Assembly (NCBI GenBank): GCA_013365325.1
Contig: JABVXV010000012.1
Location: forward strand, 62,001 to 126,000
Origin: Dipetalonema caudispina
Lineage: Eukaryota; Nematoda; Chromadorea; Rhabditida; Onchocercidae
Direction of reading: 5' to 3'
DNA: 64,000 nucleotides
The notes under the pieces were generated by a model, which worked only from the letters and a program-made list of their open reading frames with translations, did no database searches and was not told the DNA's origin. Every line of letters begins with the position of its first letter. The stretch's first letter is position 1. Below, piece after piece: positions 13,796 to 25,694 of this stretch. Position numbers and translations under genes: made by a program.

Positions 13796-15960
13796 TGGTG
13801 AAAGTATACTTCATTTATAAGTACTGCTGACAAGTGGTACTTTACATTCTCCGTTCTAATACTGTAATTGTATTATAATCTCTCAAGAAAATCCATATTG
13901 AATGGATGCGAACTACTTAATACGATCGAGATATTTTCAGTCAAATTTAATGTTGTACAACGTTATCAAAACAATCCATCTAGTAGCTAAAAATAATAGC
14001 CAAGAATGAAATATACGACTTTTTGTATGATTGTTATTAAGGAAACCTAAGAGAGAATTGAATCTCATGTTGATACATTTCCTAAAAAGTTCTACAAATA
14101 ATATTTATTTCAAAAATTTCAATCAAATTAGTTTAAAATAGTTTCAGAAAATAAACTTATCAGAAATTAACTTTGGTTTGGAACTGATGACATATGAACA
14201 GAGAACTAAAGAATTTATTATGCAATATTATAAAAGTAATTTAATACCTGTATTGTATATAAACAAGCGACGAAAAATACACTACACGTCCTACAAATAT
14301 TGACAGCACGGATTAGTTGGATCATTGCTGTTACGAATCAATGAAATTCTCTAGTCAAGTTTGTATATACTTTTTTAAAATAGTAAATGCACTTTTTCAT
14401 GGTGATTAAAATGGCATGAAAATTAATTAAACAAACAGAAGAATTTTGAAATCAATCCTATCAAGAATTTCAGCTAAAGAACGACAACACAGCACTGAAA
14501 TCGAAAGGAATGAACAAAAAATTTGAAAAAAAAGCGGACTTATACCCGTTCAATAAATAAAACTAATATTCTTGCCTAACTATCTCATTCCTTCCATGTA
14601 CATATATATATATATACATGTATATATTCTACAATTCGTCTGCCACACCTTCTCTCCTCTAATCTCCATCAGTCCGTTCTTACTACCAGGTGGTGATTTG
14701 CTTCTGGCTAAAGATGACTTGTCACTTATTCACTCATATTCCGTTCGTCTACATTCCCTCAACATTCTCCTATATCAGAAATGGCGTTTCCTGTTCATCT
14801 TCTGGAAAAAATTGCTTATTCAATGTTTTTTATGTGAATTTTTTCCCACTACGAAATACGTGGAATTTAAATACAGATGTGACGTTACACGTAAATTCTG
14901 GATGATCATGTCCTGACTTTGGTGAGCTCGAGATATCCCATTGGCATAATTTCATTAAAAAGTTTACATCTTCTTTCTTCCAACCGGCACCATTCCTTAT
15001 CTCAGTAGAGTTTGAGACTAATGGAGATCAAGTTCATTTTTAAAATTTTCAGTCATCGAAGCAAATCTAAACACGTTGAGAGAAATACAAATTTCAATGC
15101 AGAATAAAAGAGTGAATAATATATTTTCGTTGTGAAGCAGTTGTTTAATTACAAGTTGAAAGCAACATTTGCAGATTTGACAAACAACAAAATGGAGAAG
15201 AAACTGAGAATTCGCCTTTTGTGGTGCATCGGAAAATTAATTATTGAGCTAATCCTTCTTCTCTGAGAATTCCTAAAGGGAATCGAAACATATAATTTTC
15301 ATATGTAAACATAGCTAGCAACAAAAATTATTTTTTGAACGGGGGATATTTTCAGCGTGTCATTACGGCCTGCTTTATCTCCAACATATTTTATAAATAG
15401 ATGGCTATTTTTTTTAGCAGTTTAAATTAGAATCTGTCCGACTAAATTTATTAGAATGAAAGAATGCTAAGATTGAGCAAAAACATCAGTTTTGAATGTA
15501 GGCAGGATATTCCTTATGTTCTGCTTCCAAATGGGTTGAAATTGAAATCCCAAAAAAGTTGAACATTTATACTTCGATTTATAAGAACAACTGCTTTTAT
15601 TTCATCATCCATTTAATATCTGAAGCCCATTTGAATACCCAATAACTGAATTTCAACAGGAAAATACTATGCTGAAGCATAAAATGGTCTTCTTTATCCG
15701 ATGGAACTGCCAATAACAATTTCAGAGCCAAGAATAAAAGTTTAAAACGTAATTAGAGGGAAGATAATCCGAATGAGATGAGATGTGGTACGACTAACGT
15801 AACAAGGATTCTTGAACAAGAAGGATGAAAAGTCCAAAGAGGAGAAAAGAATAGAACGGGACATTGACTGAGGGAAAATGCTCAATGTCCTGATGTCCAG
15901 ATTGAAGCGCACAAAATTAATTCCCTAATGACGTATGTTGGTGTTACACGGATAACATAA

Positions 15961-15995
15961 CCACCCCCAACTCTACCTCCACCCCCACCCCCACC
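15961..15995. repeat. C-rich CCACCCCC repeat tract
   Basis: Several runs of C4-C5 are separated by A, TA or T (CCACCCCCAACTCTACCTCC and onward). On the minus strand this gives at least four G-runs with short loops, a potential G-quadruplex, with an i-motif on the plus strand. It stands out against the AT-rich surroundings. It lies next to a stretch (16.0-17.3 kb) that contains exon-like minus-strand sequence. Confidence 0.6.
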
Positions 15996-16264
15996 TTCAA
16001 CTCACTTTCAAGATCACCAGCTGACTCGAACAACTGCAACACAGGACATTCTCTTCGTGCGATGATGTGATGCAATAGGTGTGCAGAAGCTCCCTCACTC
16101 TGCTAAGCAAAACATTGTTGTAAGGAAGCATCTGTTACTTCGTAAAAAGTAGAGGGAGAAGTGCGCCAGGGCGATCCTCATGTCGTTGGTCACCATTCTG
16201 CCGTAACTCCGCCAATCCGAAATATTCAGTGGCTGAACTCTCTTGCAAATATTTCTCCAATGTG

Positions 16265-16460
16265 CTACTCTAAGCGTTCTGGAATTTCAAATTCAAAGAT
16301 ATGTGAGGAGCGGCATCCGTTCTCTCCAGAAATATTTTCACTAATACAGCTGGTGCAAATGCTCTCTGAGATGTCTGTCAATTCAATATCTGCTCGTGCT
16401 ATCCTCCCACTATTTATTAATTTGTGGCTCAAAGATTTCCGACGCAAAGATAGGCCGAAA
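16265..16460 (-). other. Ambiguous overlapping open frames on both strands, possible exon
   Basis: A 100-codon plus-strand frame (16161-16466) and a 60-codon minus-strand frame (16265-16447) overlap. The minus frame extends upstream to a TTTTCTAG acceptor at about 16465 and would read about 65 codons to a TAG, with a mixed, protein-like composition. The plus frame lacks clear splice sites. The minus frame is on the same strand as the better exon at 17206-17301, so it may be a terminal exon of that gene, but I could not join the two in phase. Confidence 0.2.
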
Positions 16461-17205
16461 TACTAGAAAAAAAAAAAAAAAACATTTTACATCAAATATT
16501 TTTTTGTCCTTTGTTATAAAACAAGATGATAAAAACGAGATAAACCTCAAGAAGATATAAGCCTGAGCAAGTACTGAAGCCTTTTGGGAATTTGAAATCT
16601 TAGCAAGCTTATCGTCCATTAAAAGACTTAACGAATCAAAACATAAAACGATGTGATACACACCACTTCACACTTCATTCTTCAACCAAATACAAATACA
16701 TATAATCGGTAGTTTGCAAATTAGGACTGATAAAGTGAGAAACAAAAACTTCCATTTAGGAAGTGGTAGAATTACAAGACCCTCACTGAAGGGAACTTCA
16801 CTGTTTCTCGGCAATCAAAAGTGCTGTATTGTTTACGATACATTGCTTATTCCAAATCTGTTCAATGAATAAGCAGCTGTTCCGATATGATCATCCGGAA
16901 AAGCAGTGCAAAATGCCTGCGATCCCTTCCTATCATTGTTCAAATTTTCCCCGCTCTCTCCCAATCTCGTTAACACTATGATTTTTAATTGCGTTAAATT
17001 TCTCATGACGACCCTTGCAGTGCTGCTGTGCCATCATAATTTATGCATTGTGTTCTGGATTCGACTCAATCCGGCCCAACTTCCTAATGCCCTCCCTTTT
17101 TCAGCGCCTCGAAATTCCTTTTTTTCTGTACAGAATAGATATATATTTCATGTTTTCGGAAAGGTTACGCAATTTATAAAATGTTGTTGACAGTACATAT
17201 CTCAC

Positions 17206-17301
17206 CTGCGGTCTTATCATTGTTTCCCCAACAAACATGTCAACAAGCGTCTCGTGATTTATTTCCACCGCCTGATCAACAGAATGTATCCTCAATCTTT
17301 G
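17206..17301 (-). CDS. Candidate internal exon of an unrecognised minus-strand gene
   Basis: A 96-base open block (32 codons, phase 0 at both ends) is bounded by an acceptor (TTTACCGGTTAG) and a consensus donor (CAG followed by GTGAGA). Its translation has a balanced composition, for example DQAVEINHETLVDMFVGETM. I do not recognise the family. Neighbouring exons are not secure. A possible tiny minus exon with good sites (TGTGTTGCAG acceptor, GTGAGT donor) lies near 16014-16043. Confidence 0.4.
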
Positions 17302-20300
17302 CTAACCGGTAAACACAATCATTGTTTATATCACTGTCAATATTGCTTTGCTGAATTTCCCCTTACTCTAAAAGTAGTTTTAAATTGGTCTGCTCTCTAT
17401 CATATTAGTACATATCTCTGACATATGAGGAATGCAAAAGGTTGTTTTGCTCACATTTTGCAATTGTACAGAAAAATCACTTTTGTCATCTACTTGATAC
17501 GGTTGCAGAAAAGTACTAAAATCTTTGTTACAACAAATTATTTGCTGTGTTTTATATCTTTGCTGGATATTATAGAAAGATTTATTTTGTGGCAATTTCT
17601 TTATCTCTTCATCTTCTCGGACAATCTTCGTGCAACACTAAAAAATTGTTTGGATTATCCGTAACATCAATCTTCGAATCTGCTGATGTCAGAGAGGAAT
17701 CAAGAAGATAACAGATGGGAATGGAAAATAAACGAGAGGAATATGCCCTCTAGATTTCTCACTAAATTTATGATTTTAGTGATATCACAGAAAAATGTAA
17801 AAAATCGTTTTATAGTAAGATGGCTTAATTTTCACTTAATCCCCATTTCCTCTATTTATTCGGTTACCGCTTTTATATGGAATATTTTAACTATATAGTA
17901 TTTTTCTATCATTTTACACAATGCTTACTTTCCTCTCCAATCCTCTACATTCACATCTTCATTATTCAATCCAATGTTTACGATGAGCAACATAGTCTGA
18001 CAAGTGGTCAATTTCAAGTATTCCTGGAAGGTTACGTTTATATAAATTAGTAAAAATGTTAAAATGTTAGAAGTTAATAATACTTATCCCTCTGAACCAG
18101 TGAATGCTAAAAAGATACACACACTTCCGTCAAAACTCATAGAAGTGTTATGGAATACGAGGAATGAATGCTTTTCGTACCAGCAATGAATCATAAATAA
18201 CCAAATAACAGTTCTTCTTGGTTCTCGTTGTTAGACACTACAAAAGTTGATGCTTTAAAGCGCTTCTCCACAACAAATACCTCCTCTTTTCTCTATTTGA
18301 TGTTACAGCTTCATCTAATATATATTCAATATTTGAGTATATATGTATACATATTTGATGAGAGTATTTGTAGACAAACATGTTAAAGTTTCAATCCCTA
18401 TAAAGTGAATGAGATGTGTTATTTATGCATAGAAAGGAATGAAATTAACATTGTGGGAGGAGCAGAATTCATTCAAATCGGATCACAATAATGATTCGTG
18501 GAAATGTAGAAGTCTCAATGTTTGTCCCATGCTTCTGTCTCATTGTGTCATGTATTGTTAATGGAAACATATTAATGGCATTGGTGTATTATGGACGATG
18601 ATGATTAATACAGGTGGTGCTAGTATCGGCTTTATAACCAGTCCTTCATAAATCTATGTCGATTTCACAATCTACCATTCGATGATGATAGAGTATTTCT
18701 GATATGTACATAGAGGAAATCAAATGCAGCTGATTACAACGATCATCAATTGATCAATTATTCTTCCAGGCTCATCCTTATTTTTTCATACGTTGATATA
18801 TAACATATGAAATGTGACAATACCTCGATTTTCGTTTGTAACGCATTTGGATATGTATGACATATTAGTAGTAACCTTTTTCTCTTCCTCTTTATTTTAC
18901 TTTTCTACCTTCATCAGTTTTCGTTTATCCAAGAATCAAGTTGCTTCAGAAGTATGATTATTTGCTTTCTACAGTAACTTCTTTTTGTCTATCATTTTAA
19001 ACTTATTTCCTTTCGTTTTATTCAGTTTTTTCTTCGTTCCGATCATTTTCTAATTGCACTTTCAGTAATAATCCATCTGCAAACAATACCTAATTTTTGA
19101 AGTTCTGTTTTAAATTGTAATTTTATAACATCCTTACCAGTAATCTTTAGCATAATTTCATTTTAATATTATGTAAGTTTTCATCTTGCTGACATATCAA
19201 TCAATATATCTACATCATCAGCTTACATATTTCTGGTAACCCTAATCCAATATAAAATTGTGTTTTGTCTGGAGAGTGAAACATTATTGATTACTTGATA
19301 TTGAATTCTCATTGAACAAGCCTGAGCTGTAATAATCGTTGATTGTCTGAACCAAGGCCAAATTCCGAATTACTCATCCTTTTTTTCTCCTCCTCTTCTC
19401 CGTTCTCAAAAAAAAAAAAAAAAAAAAAAAAATCAACTCAAAAAAAGGTCAAATGAATTTTCGTTTTGTTTAGATTCAAGTAACACTAGAAGATCAAATT
19501 ACCAAATAATGCTTGTGATTTCAATAGAGATCTATTGCGTAATTATTAAATTTTTGAGATCGGAAATAGATTAAGTGGAAATATTAACAAATCTTTATAA
19601 ATTAAATTCCTGGAAATTTATTTAGAAGAGAAAGAGGGACATGTCAGGTAGTTTTTCCTCTCCTAGTTGAGAAAGTAGAATTGAAATTCGTCGTTGAAAA
19701 ATACTGCATTTTGCTCTTTGAGAAAACTGAAAATGTTTGAGGTTTTGTTCAAACACATTACTCTTCGTTTAAATTCGTAACTTTTAAAATCTTTACAAAA
19801 TAATAAGGATAGTTCAAAATGCGATATTATTGTATTTATTTTCTAACTTGTTTCAATAATTTTTTCTTAGAATTTTAAAATGAGAAAATTTTTTTGTTTC
19901 TAAATTCAAATTCAAAAAATAAAGCTGCTTGATTCCTTGAAGTTAGCGCTATTTTGGAAGTTTACGTTTGTAAACTTATGCAAAATTTTAATACGCTCCA
20001 GTAAATACGATAAGTTCCCATTGACCCAAATAAATAAATTTTAGAACATGCAATGCAATTTACCAACCAACTGAACGATTATCCTCTTACTAATTATCAC
20101 ACAAAACATTTTCTATCATTACTGCTAGACTTTGTCATGAGTTTCAGAAAGTGAAAAAAATAATACTAATGCCTTTGTGTGGTTGTGGCATCTAACACAT
20201 AAGAATCCAATTTGCTTTTTACATCGTACTACTCCAATATATTATTCTCTTTTCTATGAAGGAGAAACCAGTCCAGTGATGAATGCAATAAAATTGAACA

Positions 20301-20865
20301 CTGTACTTGAACCTGTCGCAGCACGTGTCATTGCTATTGCTACCTTTGTTTGTATCTTGGAGTGTTTTGCTGGAAGGTTATGCAGCAGTCAACTAACTAT
20401 CCTCACCTATTACGAATAACTTCAATTATCTCTGTTGACAATAACATCCTCACTGACATTTAAATTATTATATGTCGTAACAGAATCTATCATTTTTTAC
20501 TATAGAGAAATGATCAATGTGTTTCCAAAGATCGTTGTTTAAAAAATGAATGGAACTGAATTTGTTGTATTTTTTTTTTCCCCTATATGTTTTGTTACAT
20601 TGTTCCAACTAAACTGATTGCAAATTTCCACATGTTAGAATTTAGAGTTAACGATTTTGCGTTTTGTCTTAGTTTTTTAAACTTAAACGAAATCTCAGGG
20701 ATGAGCATTTTACATTAATGTAGAGATCCTAAAAAACGAGAAATTTCACATCCTTAGTGATAATCCACTTTCATAGCGCTAGTGATATTTTCAGTCTAGT
20801 CGTATCAGATTTACGGGGAATTTTAAAATCTTAGCAGGATAATTAAATTCCCTGCATGTTTTAAG
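17302..20865. other. Intergenic or intronic stretch, nothing supported
   Basis: AT-rich DNA with scattered short open frames (for example 17425-17664, 17686-17898, 20177-20419) that lack paired splice sites and have the F/I/Y/L-rich composition expected of translated AT-rich non-coding DNA. It would include the promoter of the ankyrin gene. Confidence 0.55.
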
Positions 20866-23800
20866 ATGCGTCATGCATTTTCATCCGCAAGTAGTTGCTG
20901 TAACAATGCATTCAAAGCTGTCCGATCTAATCATATACAATGCCTTACGCTTATGAATAAGGAAGACTTGGAAGAACGCGACATTAATGGACAAACACCG
21001 CTTCATGTGGCTGCCAAACTTGGCTTTTTACAGGCTATCGAGTATGTTTCTCTTACTATTTGTTTTTCTTCTTTTCCATTTTCAAAGTAATACAACGAAA
21101 ACGCTGTATTTTTTGTCACTACTTATTACTATTGCCTCATGATATTTAGTTTACTACAACGTGAAGCACCAGCAACACAAGATGCTGTATCAATATTTGG
21201 TGAGAATCCGGCTCTCGTTGCTGCAGGTGAAGGACAGACGTTAAGTGTTGAATTACTGTTCAGTGGAAATTCGAAACATGTCTTAGCTCGAGCACAACAG
21301 CGAGATATCAATGGTACTACAGTGTTAATGGCTGCTGTTGCACGAGGAAACAACGATTTAGCTTTATGGCTTCTAAGACGATTCGGGAAAAAATTGGCAA
21401 TGTTACCCAACAACTTCCGTATGTTACCGTTACATGTCGCTGCTGCGAAAGGTGTGCAACATTATTTTTATAGATAATAACTGAGGTTATCAGAGCTTAA
21501 TGAGCTTAGTAAGAGAATTTAATGAAATTTTTCCGTTTCATATTTTCTAATACGAAATGTTCCTGTTCGGAGGATCTTAGTTTTATAAATAGCAACCAAC
21601 ATTTTAATGCCTCCTAGCCTTATCATAGTGATTTTATCACACACTGGATTACAACACAACAGTGTCAAATTCGTAACGTTTATAAAATGTAACCATCTAA
21701 AAGACAGAATCTAATCAATTTTATTGTATTTATTGTATTTATCTTTAATATAAACAACATTTACATCGACAATTTTACACTTTATTTATGTAAACTTGTC
21801 ATTTCTTTTAAATGATTGTAAACAAATTTAAAAAAGATTGTAGGCAATATTGAATTTATTCGTAATGCAATCAAATATGATCGACGCATGGTTAATTTCA
21901 GAGATCAGTTCGGTAATCTTTGTCCTCCTGAATCTGCTTTTTGGAAAATTAGTACATGTATATATTTTTTCCTGTAAATGAAAAAATGAAAGTAGCTACA
22001 GCTGATATGAACGGAAACTAAAAGTTCTTTGTTGTACGCCAACTTATTACTTTTATCACTTAAAATAAATGGACACTCTTCTGAGCTTAGTGCCAGAAAT
22101 AATAATATAGTGCTACAGGTTGTACACCAGTGTTCTATGCAATTCAAGGAGGATGTTTTAACTGTGTTAGACTTTTGATCGAGAAAGGTGGTGCAGATAT
22201 TTGCATAGTATCAGATAAAGGACAGTCACTATTGCATGTTGCATGTCTCGCTGGTCATGCTCATATTGTTCGATGGATAATAAATCGTTCTGCAGCCAAT
22301 GTTATTTTGTGGAGAACGAAGGATAACGCTAATGCCATACATTGCGCTTCATGTAAGTCTAAAATCATTAAATGAAAACAACAGTTACATCTTTCAAAAA
22401 ATTTTCAAATGTACGGTGAAAAAGAATATTTGTGGAAAATTTTTTTTACAACCATGAGAGATACAATCATGTCAGCAGCCCTAAGTCTTTTTTAAATTAG
22501 TAACTCAAGACGTCAACTTCAACTGAAGAAAGCAGTCACTTACTTTGTCACAAAGTTTGGAGACGAACTTGAAGACTGAAATGGAATTAAACTTTGACCA
22601 GTTATGTTGCTTTTGGAAATACATGCGTTCTCTGAAAGTGTTCTGTTTTATATTAGTTCTTATGCTTAAAATGATTCATGAATAGATGTCAACCTCAACT
22701 AAGTATTTACTTAAGAAATGATCTGGCATAGCAATTCTTTTAGATAGTGGAAGCGTTGCTGCATTGTATATTTTACTTCATACCATATCGCATAAACGTC
22801 GACGACAGATACTTGCATTGCGAGATTCACGTGGTAATACTCCGCTTCATCTTACAGCCATTAATAATCACACTGATGCCGCACAGTATTTGGTTAGTTT
22901 TAAAATCATTTTGTAAGTGTATTTTTTCTTTGTACTCCACGAAATACATCTCTTAAAATAATCAAAGTATTCAATAGCGTTTTTGATCCAGCGAAAAAGG
23001 AAGTGGCGGATGATCAGACAAAGCTGAGAAGCAATGAATATTGAAACTGTTAAGGTACTGATCAGAGGTGCTTTTCTCCAGTATAGTCCTATTGTCCATA
23101 GTCCCTTTACAGCGGCATTCCTAAAGGCATGGAATGAAAAGGAAGTGGAATTTATGTGGTATCACGATTTGAAAGAAATTCGAAAATTAGGAGGAACAAA
23201 TAGCTTGAATGAAACTTTTAAGTAGGAAAGCATACTGCAGCTGTGGCAGTCATATTACCACTCCATTTTGATGACCATAATTTGATGGTCAGCATCATGG
23301 TCCTATTTTTGCAGATCCATATATCTCTGATAAGTGATAACACTACTGTAAAAAAAGAAAAAAAAAACAGTATGAATAATAGAACAGTCATAATATTAAT
23401 ATTTTATTAGTATTTCTCAAAAATTTCTATTTTGTTTGTTGATGGCCGATAATTTTAACATCATTTTTTTTCAACTGGAAAATGGTGCTGAACCACGACT
23501 GCTCAATAATGGAGGACAAACAGCTGAAGCAATTGCATGCATAAGAAGAAATTATCAACTTGCGAAACTTTTATCTTATTGGAAAGGTATTTTGGCCTGA
23601 GTCATATAGGAAATTTTCAAAAAAAAAAAAAAAACTACTTTTTGAATCATTTGGAAAATATGTATAATTTAAGCAATACCACTACGTTCACTCTAACTAA
23701 AAATAAAAATCAATGATTTAAGAACGAAAACAGAAGAAAAGAAAAGAGTGGTCCCCACCATTGGCCATAACCGATACATTGCATATAGATAACGTCTTTT

Positions 23801-24665
23801 CGTCTGATTACTGGAGTACCTCAAACCACACTATGCCGAACAGTTCAAGCCACATCATGCCAATCAATATTGCTGCACCACCATCATTACAACAAAACAG
23901 CACCTCGAAATATTCATCGAAGGACAATTTCACTATCACCAGTCCAGTGTAAGTGTAATGTTTATTTTGAATTAATTCAAAACATATGTTTACAAGGATA
24001 TCTGCACCAGTAATTTTGGTTCTTGTATGATATATTGCATTTGTTATAAAATATAGCGAGGTGATAGTGAGTGAACTGCGCCCGATAACCTACGTCGCAT
24101 CGGATGAAGGTGGTCGAATTTATGAGGATCATTCAATTCAAACCGACCGTGACTCCTTGCTAACTGCAACGAAGGTTTCTTTTCTTTCTGTAATGAAGTT
24201 CTTAGATTATGATGTGGAACATCCTTCCTAAATAAATCCTTAGAAGCTTAAGCGCCAAGAATGCCAGCTGAAAGATGGCTTATTGTGGATGACTTATAAT
24301 AGCATTGGTTGCACTGGCATACTTTCATGCAGCCAAGCTGTCCCACGCTTCATACTAGGAATAAACGCCTTATATTTTACACATTAAAAGACAGTTGCTG
24401 GGAGTATCTGAACAAATTTGTCACGATAACGAGAATTAAAATTGCTATTGCAGCCAGCATGATTTCCATTTCCACTTTACTAATAGGGAAAAACAGGCGA
24501 AAAAGGAAGATTTTGACTGTTTAATAACCTAGTGAGCGTTTTTTATCACTCATCGGTCAAATGTAAACAGAAACAATAGAGCAGGTTTTGGATGAGGACG
24601 AATGGCGGGAAAGCCTGGCAGCAGTCGCACAAATTGACAGAGTTCTACAAGAAATCGACGCTTGA
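20866..24665 (+). CDS. Ankyrin-repeat protein, probably synphilin-1-like
   Basis: Ten exons join in frame: 20866-21041, 21150-21451, 21844-21912, 22119-22352, 22744-22892, 23475-23586, 23723-23948, 24057-24174, 24244-24307 and 24571-24665, giving 514 residues. At least five ankyrin repeats are visible (DINGQTPLHVAAKLG, FRMLPLHVAAAKG, KGQSLLHVACLAGHAHI, RGNTPLHLTAINNHTDA, LENGAEPRLLNNGGQT). They are followed by a basic linker, a Ser/Asn-rich segment and an acidic helical C-terminus ending in LQEIDA. The order of matches from TPVFYAIQGG to the last repeat parallels vertebrate synphilin-1, remembered from the family rather than searched. Synphilin-1 is a cytosolic alpha-synuclein-binding scaffold; a role here is inference. 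ATG 20866 directly follows an AAG acceptor, so it may be the trans-spliced start. Exon 6 has no AG at its acceptor (see findings). Other ankyrin scaffolds remain possible. Confidence 0.75.
22893..23474 (+). other. Intron 5 of the ankyrin gene, with an embedded coding-like ORF
   Basis: This intron contains an open frame at 23034-23225. A better reading starts at the TTTTCTCCAG acceptor (exon from about 23081): it is in phase 0, compatible with exon 5, and runs about 48 codons (YSPIVHSPFTAAFLKAWNEK and onward) to a TAG. Its composition is clearly protein-like and not ankyrin. It may be an alternative terminal exon, or a remnant of an inserted gene fragment. I do not recognise it. Confidence 0.35.
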
Positions 24666-25688
24666 AACAGCTGGCCATATTTAGTCCAGAAATGCCAAAC
24701 AACCTACTTCCTTAAAGTTTTCAATAGATCCTGAAAACTGGTAGTCAAGGTGCATTCAAGAGTAACAAAATGCACACGCCTCGACTCGCCTCTTTAGTTT
24801 TCTTCTCGTTCCTCCCTATCCACTACCTGGCAACTTCCTAAGACATCGAGGAGTCGGATAGGAGTTACTGGTTTCAAGTTCTGTCGATAATCATCAAACC
24901 GTGCTTTATTGCTCTTTCGATTTATATATCTCAGGGAACCAGTTCTTCAAGTCAAAAAATTTCGTTAATATACGTCCTAATTTCTAAGACCTTCAGGGTT
25001 GTGAACAAGATATTATGGTTGCTTCTCCTCATTCCTCATAATCTAACATATGAATTTCTAAGAAAGTTCCACAGATTATTTTCCTATATTTTATTTTTCC
25101 CCACGAGACTTCAAATCCATTTGCTCAATTTATTTTCTTAAGCCGTATGTTGTCTGTCAGCTGAATTTAATACTTACCGTACTGGTGCTCTGTTTCATCT
25201 CTCACATTAAATAATCTTCACCGTAGTATAATAAATGCTAGAAATTTCAATAAGTTGTAGTAAGTACAACTTACTTACATAACATTTATGGAATGTATGT
25301 TTGTTACAGTAAAACAGAACATATTCTTTGCAATACTGCCAATATATCTGATGCTGTAACTATGTTACCTGTGTTACAGTTGTTCTCTGTGAAACATATT
25401 GATCCTAAAACCGTAAAAACTGTATTAAAGTTTACTTTTACGTGCGCGTTTCACTGCTATCCTTTCATCTCTTATTCACTACCCATATCATCTATTTCCT
25501 CGGTTTGAGGATCTAAATCTGTTTCCAAGAGCCTTTAACAATGCATCAAAGAATGATAAGACAATAAAAGTTTAAGTACATTCACAATAGTTGTTATAAA
25601 CACATTTACGGTTCTCTGTAAAAAAAAATTAAAGAATTATAAGTCACATGTAACAAATATTCAAATGGTCACATAAATGTCGAATCAC
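24666..25688. other. Intergenic region between convergent genes
   Basis: About 1 kb separating the 3' ends of the ankyrin gene (+) and the NOL10 gene (-). AATAAA hexamers on the plus strand lie near 25230 and 25564, but neither is close to the ankyrin stop. The 71-codon plus frame at 25293-25508 has no support. Confidence 0.6.
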
Positions 25689-25694
25689 TTTATT
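25689..25694 (-). terminator. Poly(A) signal overlapping the NOL10 stop codon
   Basis: On the minus strand the last codons read GAA TAA AGT, so the hexamer AATAAA overlaps the TAA stop. If used, cleavage would leave a 3' UTR of only about 10-25 bases. No other AATAAA was seen close downstream. Confidence 0.5.

Larger units (their letters stand above)
512..16000. other. Long AT-rich stretch with no convincing gene
   Basis: About 15.5 kb with only short, low-complexity open frames and no set of exons that can be joined in frame. It holds poly-T/A tracts (for example about 34 T at 13761-13794), an alternating TA stretch near 14599-14626, and locally duplicated segments near 7.6-8.2 kb. It could be intergenic DNA, a very long intron, or host unspliced non-coding RNA; the sequence alone does not decide. 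Confidence 0.6.

Noticed and set aside
14572..14916. Plus-strand frame of 114 codons, the longest in the first 16 kb
   Set aside because: Begins in a TA microsatellite without an ATG context and is dominated by I, Y, F, L and S; no splice signals or motif.
16906..17190. Plus-strand frame of 94 codons
   Set aside because: No splice sites or start context, hydrophobic AT-driven composition, and it partly overlaps the minus-strand candidate gene.
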